A stretch of 64,000 nt of DNA, taken from positions 49,687-113,686 of the forward strand of contig NZ_CAMQSF010000009.1 in assembly GCF_947036865.1 (NCBI RefSeq), written 5' to 3'. The position numbers and the translations under genes were made by a program. Shown here one piece after another: positions 43,971 to 52,867 of the stretch. Origin of the DNA: an uncultured Caulobacter sp. Lineage in GTDB: Bacteria; Pseudomonadota; Alphaproteobacteria; Caulobacterales; Caulobacteraceae. Under the pieces are notes generated by a model. The model had not been told where the DNA came from and made no database searches. It saw only the letters and a list, made by a program, of their open reading frames with translations. Every line of letters begins with the position of its first letter. The first letter of the stretch is position 1.

Positions 43971-44696
43971 ATGCTCCGTCGTCTCGCGATCACCGCGGTG
44001 ATGTTCGTCTCGCCGATCTCGGCGCTCGCGCAGACGCCGGCGCCGGCGGCCAAGCCGCCGAAGGTGCTGCAGCTGCTGGTCCCCGCCGATGTCGACCCGG
44101 CCCGGCTGCTGCCGCCGCCGGCGGCGGACGGCTCGGCGGCGGCGAAGGCCGATTTGGCCGACGTCCATCGCGCGATGGCCGAGGCCTCGGCCGAACGCCG
44201 CGCCCAGGCCAAGTGGGACGACGATCACGAGGACCCCTCGATGTTCGAGCCGACCCTCGGCGCGCGCTTCGACCTGGCCAAGCTGCCCGCCACCCGCGAG
44301 GTGCTGGCGATCGTTCAGAACGACGCCTCGGTCGCCGCCTCGGGCGCCAAGAAGCTGTTCCAGCGCAAGCGCCCGTGGGTCGTCGATTCCACGATCAAGA
44401 CCTGCGATCCGGACGACAAGCCGCTGTCCTCCTATCCCAGCGGTCACGCGACGCTCGGCTATTCGCTGGCCATGACCCTGGCGGCGCTGATACCCGAAAA
44501 GGCGCAGGTGCTGATGACCCGGGGACAGGACTACGCCTATAGTCGCGTGGTCTGCGGCTCCCACTACGCCACCGACACTCGGGCCAGCCAGGCCTTGGCG
44601 GCCAGCTTCGTGTCGACCCTGCTCAAGGATCCGACGTTCCAGGTCAAGCTCGCCGCCGCGCACGCCGAATTGAAGGGCGCGGGTCTGGCTCAGTAG
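43971..44696 (+). CDS. Class A non-specific acid phosphatase (PAP2 family)
   Basis: A 241-residue periplasmic phosphatase. The signal peptide is MLRRLAITAVMFVSPISALA with cleavage before QTP. The PAP2/PhoN signature is complete: K-x6-RP (KKLFQRKRPW), PSGH (SYPSGHATLGY) and SR-x5-H-x3-D (SRVVCGSHYATD). These form the vanadium-haloperoxidase-like active site with a His nucleophile. Substrates are phosphate monoesters; phytate or nucleotides are possible. It follows the TonB receptor by 28 nt and precedes the YncE-like gene by 14 nt, so the three are probably one operon. Confidence 0.92.
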   Translation: MLRRLAITAVMFVSPISALAQTPAPAAKPPKVLQLLVPADVDPARLLPPPAADGSAAAKADLADVHRAMAEASAERRAQAKWDDDHEDPSMFEPTLGARFDLAKLPATREVLAIVQNDASVAASGAKKLFQRKRPWVVDSTIKTCDPDDKPLSSYPSGHATLGYSLAMTLAALIPEKAQVLMTRGQDYAYSRVVCGSHYATDTRASQALAASFVSTLLKDPTFQVKLAAAHAELKGAGLAQ

Positions 44697-44710
44697 GAGA
44701 GTATAGCTCG

Positions 44711-45709
44711 ATGTTGATCGTTCCGTTCCTGGCGGCGGCCAGCCTGGCGATGGCCGGCGCCGACGCCGCGCCGTCGCTGAAGATCACCCAGCGCATCGCC
44801 GGTCCGGACGGGTCGTGGGACTACGCCGCCTTCGATCAGGTCCATCGCCGCCTCTATGTGGCGCACGGCGCGGCGATCACCGCCATCGATGTCGACAGCG
44901 GCAAGGTCACGCCCAGCCTGCTGCCCGCGCAGCGAGCGCACATCGCGCTGCCCCTGCCGGGCGGCGACGAGATCCTGGTGACCAACGGCGGCTCCAACAC
45001 CGCCGTCCTGGCGAACGCCATGACGGGCGCGGTTCGGGCGACCATCGCGACCGGCTCCAAGCCCGACGCGGCCCTGATCGAGCCGACCACCGGCCTCGCC
45101 CTGGTCATGAACGGCGACAGCGGCGACATCACCTTGATCGACACCAAGGCCGCCCGCGCCGTCGGTTCGATCCCGGTCGGCGGCGCGCTGGAGTTCGGCG
45201 CCGCCGACGGCCAGGGCCGGGTGTTCGTCAATATCGAGGACAAGAGCGAGATCGCCGTCATCGACATGGCTTCCCGCAAGGTCACGGCGCGCTGGACTCT
45301 GGCCGGCTGCGAGGAGCCGAGCGGGCTGGCCTACGCGGCGTCGGCCAAGCTGCTGATCTCGGCCTGCGCCAACGGCATGGCCAAGGCGGTGTCGGCCGCC
45401 GACGGCGCGGTTGTGGCGACGCTGAAGATCGGTCCGAAGCCGGACGCGGCCTTCTTCGACGCGGCGCGGAACCTGGCCTATATCCCCAGCGGCGGCGACG
45501 GCACTCTGGCGGTGATCGCCGTGCGCGGCCCGCGCGACGTGGCGGTGGTCGACACGGTCAAGACCCAGGCGGGTTCGCGAACTGGGACGCTGGATCCGAA
45601 GACGGGCCGGATCTATCTGCCGTCGGCGCGGTTCGATCCGCCGGCCAAGCCTGGCGGGCGGCCGACCGTGCAGCCCGGCTCGTTCGCGGTGCTGGTGCTG
45701 GATCGCTAG
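44711..45709 (+). CDS. YncE-like beta-propeller protein, secreted
   Basis: A 332-residue periplasmic seven-bladed propeller of the YncE/YVTN family. The signal peptide is MLIVPFLAAASLAMAGADA before APS. Repeated blade motifs include RLYVAHGAAITAIDVDSGKV, EILVTNGGSNTAVLANAMTG, VFVNIEDKSEIAVIDMASRKV and LAYIPSGGDGTLAVIAV. The family often accompanies TonB-dependent receptors, perhaps as a ligand-binding or chaperone component; its role is not established. The stop converges with that of the histidine kinase, sharing the bases CTAG (45706-45709). Confidence 0.85.
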   Translation: MLIVPFLAAASLAMAGADAAPSLKITQRIAGPDGSWDYAAFDQVHRRLYVAHGAAITAIDVDSGKVTPSLLPAQRAHIALPLPGGDEILVTNGGSNTAVLANAMTGAVRATIATGSKPDAALIEPTTGLALVMNGDSGDITLIDTKAARAVGSIPVGGALEFGAADGQGRVFVNIEDKSEIAVIDMASRKVTARWTLAGCEEPSGLAYAASAKLLISACANGMAKAVSAADGAVVATLKIGPKPDAAFFDAARNLAYIPSGGDGTLAVIAVRGPRDVAVVDTVKTQAGSRTGTLDPKTGRIYLPSARFDPPAKPGGRPTVQPGSFAVLVLDR

Positions 45710-47115
45710 ACGGCTTGGTCCGAAGGCGGGGGCGCCGGCGGGAACACCAGGTCGACCATCAGGCCCGGACCGGCGTCGCCCAGGACCACGCGGGCGCCGC
45801 TGCGCTGAGCGATGGCGGCCACGATCGACAGGCCAAGGCCCGAACCCTCCGTGGTGCGACTGGTCTCCAGCCGCACGAACGGCTTGAGCGCCGCCTCGCG
45901 GGCCTCGGCCGGCACGCCCGGCCCATCATCCAGAACCCGCAGGTGCGAGCCGCTCTCGCCCGTCGAGGTCTCCAGCCGGATCAGCGTGCCCGTCGGGGTG
46001 TGCCGCAGGGCGTTCTCCAGCAGGTTGGCGCACACCTGGGCGATCAGGGTCGGATCGGCGGCCGCCGCGGCGGGCGCGCAAGCCACCTCCAGCCGCCGGC
46101 CGCTGGCCTCGATGTCCGGGCGGAAGGCCTCGGCGACATGGGTGGCGGCGCTGGCCAGGTCCATGACCGCCTCGGGCGGGGTCTGGCGACTGATCTCCGA
46201 CAGCTGCAGCAGGGCGTCGAAGGTGCGAAGGATCTCGCCCACGTCGTCGTCCAGCCGCGCGACGGCGCGTTCCTCGGGCGAGTCCGCCGCCAGGGTCCCG
46301 CGCAGGCGCTCGATCTTGTGACGCAGGCGGGTCAGCGGCGTGCGCATGTCGTGCGCGACATCGGTCGTGACCTGACGCAACTGGTCGATCAGCGCGCCGA
46401 TCCGGTCGAGCATCGTGTTGAAGGTCAGGGCCAGGTCGTCCAGATCGTCCCTCGGCGGTCCGGCGCGAACCGGCGTACGGACATCCAGTCGTCCCGCCGA
46501 GACCCGCCGCGCCGAACGCGCCACCTGGGCGATCCGCCGCCAGGCCTGGATGTTGAAGGCCAGCGACGCGGCCAGGCAGAAGGCCGCGCCCAGCGCGCCG
46601 CACAGGAACAGGGCGCGGTTGACGGCCCGCATCTCCTTGGCGGACTCCGCCAGATCCCGTCCGACGGAGAGGCTGGAGCCGTCGGCCAGTCGCTCGGTGT
46701 AGACCAGGAAGCGATGCCGCTCCGCGCCCGTCCGCGCGGGCACGCCGGAGACCTCGGTCCAGCCGATCGCGGCCGGCGGCAGTCGGCCCGCCTCGAGGCG
46801 CCCGTCGGGCGTGGCGAGGCGGTAGTCGAACCCGCGCCAAAGCCGCGTCCGCTTGGCGACCGTATAGGGCAGGTGGGCGCGGCCCTTCTGAACGACCTCG
46901 TCGCGCAGCGAGGCGATTTCGCCCAGCATGTGCTCGCGCATGGTGTCGCGGTCGAGGCGGCTGATCGCCGCCTGGGCCAGATAGCCCGCCAGCGTGAAGG
47001 CCAGGATGACGATGACGATCTGGATCGCCGCCAGCCGCATGCCCGTGTTGCGGCTGAGCCGATCGAGGCCTCGCGCGCCGGACGCCTCGGCGTCCTGGTC
47101 GAGGGCGCGCGTCAT
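45706..47115 (-). CDS. Sensor histidine kinase
   Basis: A 469-residue membrane kinase. The first helix is at about residues 28-50, a periplasmic sensor of about 115 residues follows (to RAVN), and the second helix is about 168-190. Then come HAMP, HisKA with phospho-acceptor H255 (TDVAHDMRTPL), the N box with N367 (CANLLENALRH), the G1 box DDGPGVP and the G2 box GSGLGLSI. The start is at 47115, overlapping the regulator's stop (TGA/ATG). It is related to the CusS/QseC/TctE group, which often sense metals or organic acids. Its converging neighbours are the TonB-phosphatase-propeller operon. Confidence 0.92.
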   Translation of the reverse strand: MTRALDQDAEASGARGLDRLSRNTGMRLAAIQIVIVILAFTLAGYLAQAAISRLDRDTMREHMLGEIASLRDEVVQKGRAHLPYTVAKRTRLWRGFDYRLATPDGRLEAGRLPPAAIGWTEVSGVPARTGAERHRFLVYTERLADGSSLSVGRDLAESAKEMRAVNRALFLCGALGAAFCLAASLAFNIQAWRRIAQVARSARRVSAGRLDVRTPVRAGPPRDDLDDLALTFNTMLDRIGALIDQLRQVTTDVAHDMRTPLTRLRHKIERLRGTLAADSPEERAVARLDDDVGEILRTFDALLQLSEISRQTPPEAVMDLASAATHVAEAFRPDIEASGRRLEVACAPAAAAADPTLIAQVCANLLENALRHTPTGTLIRLETSTGESGSHLRVLDDGPGVPAEAREAALKPFVRLETSRTTEGSGLGLSIVAAIAQRSGARVVLGDAGPGLMVDLVFPPAPPPSDQAV

Positions 47116-47861
47116 GCCGGCGGCCGGATCACGTAGCCGGCCCCGCGCACCGTGGCGATCAGCGGCGGCGCGCCCGGCGGATCGACCTTGGCCCGCAGCC
47201 GGCTGAGATGCGTTTCGACGATGTTGGTGCGCGGGTCGAAGTGGAAGCCCCAGACCTTCTCCAGAAGCATGGCGCGGGTGACGATCTGGCCCGCGTGCAG
47301 CATCAGATATTCCAGCAGCTTGTATTCCAGCGGCAGCAGACTGATCGCCTGACCGCCGCGCTCGGCGGTGCGCTCCAGGCGGTCCAGGGCGAGGTCGGCG
47401 CACTGCAGCACGGTGCGCTCGCGCGGCGGCGTCGGCGAGCGGCGGGCGAGGGCGGCCACGCGGGCGTTCAACTCGGCGAACGAGAACGGCTTGACCAGGT
47501 AATCGTCGCCGCCCCCCTGGAGGCCCTCGACGCGGTCGGCCACCGCCCCCATCGCGGTGACGAACAGGATCGGCGTGTGGACCCCGGCGTCGCGCAGCCG
47601 CCCCACCAGACTCAGACCGTCCAGCCCCGGGAGCATCCGGTCGACGATCAGCACGTCATAGGGTTCGGCCAGAGCGCGCTCCAGGCCGGTCGGGCCGTCG
47701 TGGGCCAGATCAGGGACGCAGCCCGCCGCGGCGAGGGCCTCGCGCATGTGTTCGGCGGTTTCGGCCTCGTCCTCGATGACCAAGACGCGCGCCGCCGTCG
47801 CCGCGCGCGGCGCGCCGGCCTGGACGACGGGATCGGTGGCGGAAGGACGCATGCGGAGCAT
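47112..47861 (-). CDS. OmpR-family response regulator
   Basis: A 249-residue two-domain regulator. The receiver has acidic pair E30-D31 (VLVIEDE), phospho-acceptor D74 (LIVDRMLPGLDG), and the conserved Lys in YLVKPFSFAEL. The winged-helix output domain is C-terminal, with LLPLEYKLLEYLMLHAGQIVTR, ETHLSRLRAKVD and TVRGAGYVI. A start at 47861 or three codons later (47852) is equally possible. It is translationally coupled to the kinase, and 35 nt follow the hemN stop. It is a candidate reader of the shared 20-bp dyad, since CusR-type regulators bind inverted repeats, but this is inference. Confidence 0.92.
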   Translation of the reverse strand: MLRMRPSATDPVVQAGAPRAATAARVLVIEDEAETAEHMREALAAAGCVPDLAHDGPTGLERALAEPYDVLIVDRMLPGLDGLSLVGRLRDAGVHTPILFVTAMGAVADRVEGLQGGGDDYLVKPFSFAELNARVAALARRSPTPPRERTVLQCADLALDRLERTAERGGQAISLLPLEYKLLEYLMLHAGQIVTRAMLLEKVWGFHFDPRTNIVETHLSRLRAKVDPPGAPPLIATVRGAGYVIRPPA

Positions 47862-47896
47862 TATCGCTCCATTGCGTGACGAGTCCGCGACGGTCG

Positions 47897-49258
47897 TCAG
47901 ACCGCCTTGGCGTGCCGGGTCGCGGTCTGGGGCAGGCGATTGTCGAACCGCGCCGCGACGACCCGCATCAGGCGGCGCGCCGGCTCGGGGATCCGGATGA
48001 CCGTCCCTTCGCGCGAGCACAGGCCCGCCGCGATCAGATCGTCTGTCGCCGCGAGACTCTCGGCCACGATCTGATCGGTGGTTCCCAGGTCGCGGCAGAC
48101 GGCCGCCACGTCAACGACCATGTCGCACATCAACCGCTCGATCAGCGCCGCGCGGGTCCGGTCCTCGGCGTCGATCGCCAGGGCCTTGTTCAGCGGCAGA
48201 GCGCCTTGATTGACCTTGGCCGCCCACTGGTCGGTCGGCGCGTGGTTCTGCACGAAGCCCTCGCGGAACTGGCCGATCGACGAGGGACCGATCGGCACGA
48301 GCACCGGGGCGGGGTCGTCGGTATAGCCCTGGAAGTTGCGACGCAGGCGTCCCTCGGCGGCGGCCAGGCTCAGCGAGTCGCTCGGCAGGGCGTAGTGGTC
48401 GAGGCCGATCCGCATATAGCCGGCCTCCACGAGGGCCGCGTCGGCCGCCTCGGCCTGGGCCCAGCGTCCGTCGGTGTCGGCCAGGTCGGCCTGGCGGATC
48501 ATCACCTGGTGCTTCTTCATCCACGGGACGTGGGCGTAGCCGAACACAGCGATGCGGTCCGGGCGCATCAGGGCCGCCAGCCGCGCCGAGGCGTGGACGT
48601 TCTCGGGCGTCTGGCCAGGTAGGCCGTACATCAGGTCGAAGTTCAGGCCGCCGACGCCGACATCGCGAAGCTGCTCCACCGCGCGCGCCACCTGATCGTG
48701 CGGCTGGATCCGGTTGACCAGCGCCTGGACGGCGGGATCGAAGGTCTGGACGCCCAGGCTGACCCGCGTGACGCCGGCCTCGCCCGCCGCGTCGATGAAG
48801 GCCTTGGAGAGCAGGCCAGGATCGAGCTCGGCGGCGATCTCGGCGCCGGGACGAACCCGGAAGGCGCCCTTGATCCGCTCGACCAGCGCCGAGAATTGGG
48901 CGGGGCGCAAGGCGTTGGGGCTGCCGCCGCCGAAGTGCAGGTGCGCCAGGCCGTCATGCTCGCCCAGGCGCGCGGCGACCAGATCGACCTCGCGCGACAG
49001 CACCTCGACGAAGGCGTCGACGCGCTGATGGTCGTGGGCGACGGTGGTGTGGCAGCCGCAGTACCAGCAGAGCCGGCGGCAGAACGGGACGTGGACATAG
49101 ACCGACAGCTTGTCCTCGGCGCGGGTGCGGCCGAACCAGGCCGCCCCGGCCTCGGCCTGGGCGGTGTCGAAGGCCAGCGCCGTCGGATAGCTGGTGTAGC
49201 GCGGCAGGTTGCGCTCGGCATAGGCGCGATGGACGGGGGAGAGGGCCGAGGCGTTCAT
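47897..49258 (-). CDS. hemN: Oxygen-independent coproporphyrinogen III oxidase
   Basis: A 453-residue radical-SAM enzyme that converts coproporphyrinogen III to protoporphyrinogen IX without oxygen. The cluster motif is VHVPFCRRLCWYCGCHT, with C60, C64 and C67 as CxxxCxxC plus C69 adjacent. Family positions such as HLHFGGGSPNALRP and VSLGVQTFDPAVQ are present. I choose the ATG at 49258 because AGGA precedes it; an ATG at 49273 would add MSRTR. It lies directly downstream of fixK on the same strand, fitting a microaerobic regulon that must make heme for the cbb3 oxidase. Confidence 0.95.
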   Translation of the reverse strand: MNASALSPVHRAYAERNLPRYTSYPTALAFDTAQAEAGAAWFGRTRAEDKLSVYVHVPFCRRLCWYCGCHTTVAHDHQRVDAFVEVLSREVDLVAARLGEHDGLAHLHFGGGSPNALRPAQFSALVERIKGAFRVRPGAEIAAELDPGLLSKAFIDAAGEAGVTRVSLGVQTFDPAVQALVNRIQPHDQVARAVEQLRDVGVGGLNFDLMYGLPGQTPENVHASARLAALMRPDRIAVFGYAHVPWMKKHQVMIRQADLADTDGRWAQAEAADAALVEAGYMRIGLDHYALPSDSLSLAAAEGRLRRNFQGYTDDPAPVLVPIGPSSIGQFREGFVQNHAPTDQWAAKVNQGALPLNKALAIDAEDRTRAALIERLMCDMVVDVAAVCRDLGTTDQIVAESLAATDDLIAAGLCSREGTVIRIPEPARRLMRVVAARFDNRLPQTATRHAKAV

Positions 49259-49335
49259 TCGGGTCCTGGACATGAGAGCCGGCGAGGCCGGGGATTTAGC
49301 AATCGCGCGCGACGCGGCGTATTCGGGGATGGGGC

Positions 49336-50109
49336 TTAGGTAGAGTTCCTAGGCGCGGGATCGCCGCGCCGGCGCTCCCGCTCGGCCTGGCCCCACGCGC
49401 CGGCGGGCGCCGGGTGGCCCTCGATGAGGATGTCGGGCTTGGCGAGGCCGGCGAGGATGGCGGGCTGTGCGATGCTGATCCTGGGTCCGTCTACCTCAAC
49501 GCCGTAGGCGGCCAGGCTGGCGAAGGCGCGCGACAGGTTCTCGGGCGTCATGTCGAGCAGCGAGGCCAGGACCCGCTTGGGGCAGGGCAGGACGAACGTG
49601 GTCGCGCCGTCCGCTCGCTGATGCAGCGACAGCAGATAGTTGGCCAAGCGCTCCTGGGCGCCGCGCAGCTTGCAGTTCTTCAGGACCCTGACGACGCTGT
49701 TGTAGCAGCCCGCCAGCTCCTCCATGGCGGCGTGGGCCAGGCCCGCGTCGTGGCGCATGGCCTCGCGCCAGGCGTCGCCCGGAAGGGTCAGGACGCGGCT
49801 GCGCGCGACCGTCCGGGCGGTGGTCAGGACCGGCGTCCGCAGGATCACCGAGGCGAGCGCGAAGGTCGAAACGGGGCGCAGCAGGGCCAGGGTGGTGTCG
49901 CGCGCGTTCCAGACGCCGCTCAGCTCCAGCATGCCGTCGAGCAGCACGTACAGCACGTCGTCCGCTTGGCCCTCGGCCGCGATCGTGAGCCCGCTGGCCA
50001 TCGTCCGAAGATCCGCCGCGTCGGCCAGGCGGTCGAAGGTCGCCTGGTCGGCGGGCGCGAACAGCGCCAGTCGGCGGAGACGCGCGAGGTCTTCGGGGGA
50101 AAGCGTCAT
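49336..50109 (-). CDS. fixK: Crp/Fnr-family regulator FixK
   Basis: A 257-residue regulator. The N-terminal cyclic-nucleotide-like beta-roll runs from about residue 16 to 120, followed by the dimerisation helix and the Crp-type helix-turn-helix. The recognition helix TPENLSRAFASL carries E-x-x-S-R, the pattern of FNR/FixK proteins that read TTGAT half-sites. There is no N-terminal Cys cluster, so it is not a direct FNR-type oxygen sensor. A perfect TTGATTATCATCAA box lies 58 nt upstream of the start, consistent with self-regulation. Its place between fixJ and hemN and near cco genes supports the name. In Caulobacter the pathway is FixLJ to FixK. Confidence 0.88.
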   Translation of the reverse strand: MTLSPEDLARLRRLALFAPADQATFDRLADAADLRTMASGLTIAAEGQADDVLYVLLDGMLELSGVWNARDTTLALLRPVSTFALASVILRTPVLTTARTVARSRVLTLPGDAWREAMRHDAGLAHAAMEELAGCYNSVVRVLKNCKLRGAQERLANYLLSLHQRADGATTFVLPCPKRVLASLLDMTPENLSRAFASLAAYGVEVDGPRISIAQPAILAGLAKPDILIEGHPAPAGAWGQAERERRRGDPAPRNST

Positions 50110-50167
50110 GGGCGCCCCTTCGCGGTGAGCTGGGGCGGTACGCTAGGGAGCGGCGGAGGCCGCCGCC

Positions 50168-50181
50168 TTGATTATCATCAA
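50168..50181. promoter_or_regulatory. FixK/FNR box upstream of fixK
   Basis: TTGATTATCATCAA is a perfect match to TTGAT-N4-ATCAA. It overlaps the fixJ stop codon and lies 58 bp before fixK, where it may mediate autoregulation. Confidence 0.85.
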
Positions 50182-50798
50182 ACGCCGGGCGATCCGCCCT
50201 CGCCCACGGAAAGGGCCATGCGCACCAGCTCCGACAGGCTGCGCGCCTGCATCTTCGACATCAGGTTGGCCCGGTGGATCTCGACCGTGCGCGGGCTGAT
50301 GCCCAGGTCGAAGGCGATCACCTTGTTCGCGTGACCCTCGATCAGGCCTTGCAGAACCTCGCGCTCGCGGGGGGACAGGGCCGCCAGGCGCTTGCGCGTT
50401 TCGGCGACCGCCCCGTCCTGGTTGCGCTGGGCCTTGCCCTGTTCGAGCGCCGCGGTGATGGCCGCCAGCAGCTGCGCCTCGTCGAACGGCTTTTCGATGA
50501 AGTCGACCACGCCGGCCTTCATCGCCTCGATCGCAAGCGGCACGTCGGCGTGGCCGGTCATCACGATCACCGGCGCGCGCTCGCCCCGCGCCTTGAGCCG
50601 CCGCACCATCTCCACGCCGTTCATCTCGGGCATGCGCACGTCGGTCAGGATGCAGCCGCCGTTCGGCGGCGAAGCCTCCAGGAACTCCAGCGGCGAGCTG
50701 AACAGGCGGAACGGAATGCGGTTCACGCGCAGGAGGAAGCCGAGCGAGTCGCGGATGGCCTCATCGTCATCGATGATATGGACGACGCCGTCACTCAA
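50178..50798 (-). CDS. fixJ: Response regulator FixJ
   Basis: A 206-residue NarL/FixJ-type regulator. The receiver has D11-D12 (IIDDDEA), phospho-acceptor D53 ([11 protein letters not shown]) and Lys in IEKPFDEAQ. The LuxR-type helix-turn-helix follows ([43 protein letters not shown]). Phosphorylated FixJ activates fixK and other targets under low oxygen. It overlaps fixL by 8 nt, so the pair is co-expressed. No FixJ box was identified by eye. Confidence 0.93.
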   Translation of the reverse strand: MSDGVVHIIDDDEAIRDSLGFLLRVNRIPFRLFSSPLEFLEASPPNGGCILTDVRMPEMNGVEMVRRLKARGERAPVIVMTGHADVPLAIEAMKAGVVDFIEKPFDEAQLLAAITAALEQGKAQRNQDGAVAETRKRLAALSPREREVLQGLIEGHANKVIAFDLGISPRTVEIHRANLMSKMQARSLSELVRMALSVGEGGSPGV

Positions 50799-52281
50799 GG
50801 TCCTGGTCTCCTTCGACGATTTTCAGCGTGAACTTGAACGTCGCGCCGCCTCCGGGCGTTTCCTCGACCCAGAGCCGCCCACCATGCGCCTCGATGATGG
50901 TTCGCGAAATCGAAAGTCCCACCCCCATGCCGTCGCGCTTGGTGGTGACGAACGGCGCGAACAGGTTTTCGACGATCTCCGGCGCGATGCCGGGGCCGGT
51001 GTCGGCGACCGTCACCTGGGCGTCCTGATCCACGCGCGCGACGCTGATCATCAGCTCGCGCCGCGCGCCGCCGGCCATGGCGTCGATGGCGTTGCGGACG
51101 AGATTGACCATCACCTGCTGGATCTGGACCCGGTCGGCCAGCACCTGGTCGACGCGGCGGTCGTAGTCGAAGCGCACGTCCACGCCGAGCTCGCGCGCGC
51201 CGATCAGGGCCAGGGCCGCGGCCTCCTCGACCAGGCGGTTCAGGCTCTCGACCTGCCGCTCGGTCTCGCCGCGGGCCACGAAGTCGCGCAGGCGACGGAT
51301 GATGGCGCCGGCGCGCAGCGCCTGCTCGCCGGCCTTGGCCAGCGCGCCGTTCAGGGTCTCGCGGTCGATCTCCGGCTCTTCGGTCAGGCGGCTGGCGCCT
51401 TTCAGATAGTTGGCGATCGCCGAGAGCGGCTGGTTGATCTCGTGGGCCAGGGCCGAGGCCATCTCGCCCATCGAGGTCAGGCGGGCGATGTGCACCAGCT
51501 CGCCCTGCAGCTCCTGCAGGCGCGCCTGGGTGCGCTGGGTCTCGGTCAGGTCCCGTACGAAGCCGGTGAAGAACCGCTCGCGCCCGGTGCGGATCTCGCC
51601 GACGGAGAGCTCCATCGGGAAGGTCGAACCGTCCTTGCGTTCGCCGATCACCACGCGGCCCAGACCGATGATCCGGCGCTCGCCGGTGGCGTAGTAGCGT
51701 TGCAGATAGGCGTCGTGGGCCGAGCGATAGGGCTCGGGCATCAGGCGGCTGACGTTCTGGCCGTGGATTTCCTCCGGCGTCCAGCCGAACAGGCGCACGG
51801 CCGCCGAGCTGAACGCGCGCACCAGGCCCGCCTCGTCGATCAGCACCATGGCGTCGGGCACGGTCTCGAGGATCGAGGCCAGGTGGGCTTCGCGCAGCAG
51901 CAGGTCGGCGGTGACGGCGTCGGCGCGGCGGCGCGCGATCCGGAACCGCTCGCCGCCGAACGCGATCCCCGCGCTGACGGCGATGAACAGGATGGCGCCG
52001 ACGGCGTCGCCGGCGTCGAGGCCGTGACGCCTGTGGCTGAGCAGCAGCAGGCTGACCAGGGCCAGCGCGCAGGCCAGGATCCCGCCGGCCGCGCCGCGAT
52101 AGGCCGAGGCGGCGACCACGGCGGGAAAGAAGAACAGGTAGATGCCGCGATCACCCAGCAGCGGCTCGAAGAACAGCCGCGCGGCGACGCCGAGCGCGAC
52201 GAGCATGACCGCGATGCCCACGGCCAGCGTCCGCTCGCGAACCGGATCGGGACGCGACCGCATGAACTCGTCGATGGTCAT
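50791..52281 (-). CDS. fixL: Oxygen-sensing histidine kinase FixL (heme-PAS)
   Basis: A 496-residue sensor. Four membrane segments occupy about residues 20-110. The heme-PAS domain spans 130-250, with the proximal heme ligand H189 ([11 protein letters not shown]) and the distal Arg R209 ([15 protein letters not shown]) both conserved with characterised FixL. The kinase domain has phospho-acceptor H280 ([11 protein letters not shown]), N397 (VNLVRNAID), G1 DTGPGIAP and G2 GMGVGLSIS. Oxygen bound to the heme inhibits the kinase; deoxygenation activates it. It heads the fixL-fixJ-fixK-hemN run. It is divergent from a degenerate receiver gene across 181 bp. Confidence 0.95.
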   Translation of the reverse strand: MTIDEFMRSRPDPVRERTLAVGIAVMLVALGVAARLFFEPLLGDRGIYLFFFPAVVAASAYRGAAGGILACALALVSLLLLSHRRHGLDAGDAVGAILFIAVSAGIAFGGERFRIARRRADAVTADLLLREAHLASILETVPDAMVLIDEAGLVRAFSSAAVRLFGWTPEEIHGQNVSRLMPEPYRSAHDAYLQRYYATGERRIIGLGRVVIGERKDGSTFPMELSVGEIRTGRERFFTGFVRDLTETQRTQARLQELQGELVHIARLTSMGEMASALAHEINQPLSAIANYLKGASRLTEEPEIDRETLNGALAKAGEQALRAGAIIRRLRDFVARGETERQVESLNRLVEEAAALALIGARELGVDVRFDYDRRVDQVLADRVQIQQVMVNLVRNAIDAMAGGARRELMISVARVDQDAQVTVADTGPGIAPEIVENLFAPFVTTKRDGMGVGLSISRTIIEAHGGRLWVEETPGGGATFKFTLKIVEGDQDLE

Positions 52282-52462
52282 CGCTCCGCGCTAGGACGAC
52301 ACGTCGGCTCTGACTACCTCGGGATTCTGCTTAGGGGCAGACCAGAATTTTTCGGCTAGTCGTGCGGGCGTATCAAGGTGCGGTTCGACCGCCCCGATCG
52401 AACCCGCGCCTCGCGACCGAGCCCCGCCAGGCGGGCGGCCGTCGCCCAGTGGAACCAGGCCC

Positions 52463-52843
52463 GTGTCTCTGCCGCAAGCCCAGCCCGACGCGCGTGTTCT
52501 GGTCATCGACCAGGACGCCGCCGTGCGCCAGGCGCTGAGCTTTTCCCTGGCGATGGACGGCTACCGGGTCGAGACCTTCGCCGCGACGCCCGAGCTCTCG
52601 TCCCGCCTGCGCGACGACGGCGCCGAGGCGGTCATCGTCGGCCACGCCGCGCCAGCCATCCGCGCGCCCCTGGTGTTCGATCTGGTGCGCGACCTGGCGC
52701 CGGCGGCCGTCATGGTCGTCACCGCCACCCATCCCTCCGCCGAACTGCGTCGGGGCGCCGAGGCGGCCGGGGCCTGGCTGATCGAAAAGCCGCTGCTCGA
52801 CGACACCTTGCGCGACACGCTGCGGACGGCGCTGGGGCGCTGA
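52463..52843 (+). CDS. Degenerate single-domain receiver lacking the phospho-Asp
   Basis: A 126-residue isolated receiver-fold protein. Beta-1 has VLVIDQD (D16 with Q17 instead of the second acidic residue), and the conserved Thr (VVTATH, T88) and Lys (IEKP, K109) are kept. Where the phospho-acceptor should be (AEAVIVGHAAP) residue 60 is Gly, so phosphorylation is unlikely. It is divergent from fixL. Caulobacter FixT is a small receiver-domain inhibitor of FixL, but FixT binds Fe-S through cysteines and this protein contains no Cys, so it is at best a different or divergent FixT-like protein. The start is a GTG at 52463; no ATG is available. Confidence 0.75.
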   Translation: MSLPQAQPDARVLVIDQDAAVRQALSFSLAMDGYRVETFAATPELSSRLRDDGAEAVIVGHAAPAIRAPLVFDLVRDLAPAAVMVVTATHPSAELRRGAEAAGAWLIEKPLLDDTLRDTLRTALGR

Positions 52844-52867
52844 GGCCAAACGCCTAGGAGAGTTCCG

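Noticed and set aside
52463..52843. Naming the small receiver gene fixT
   Set aside because: Position fits, but the protein has no cysteine, whereas FixT is described as an Fe-S-binding receiver. The name was therefore withheld.
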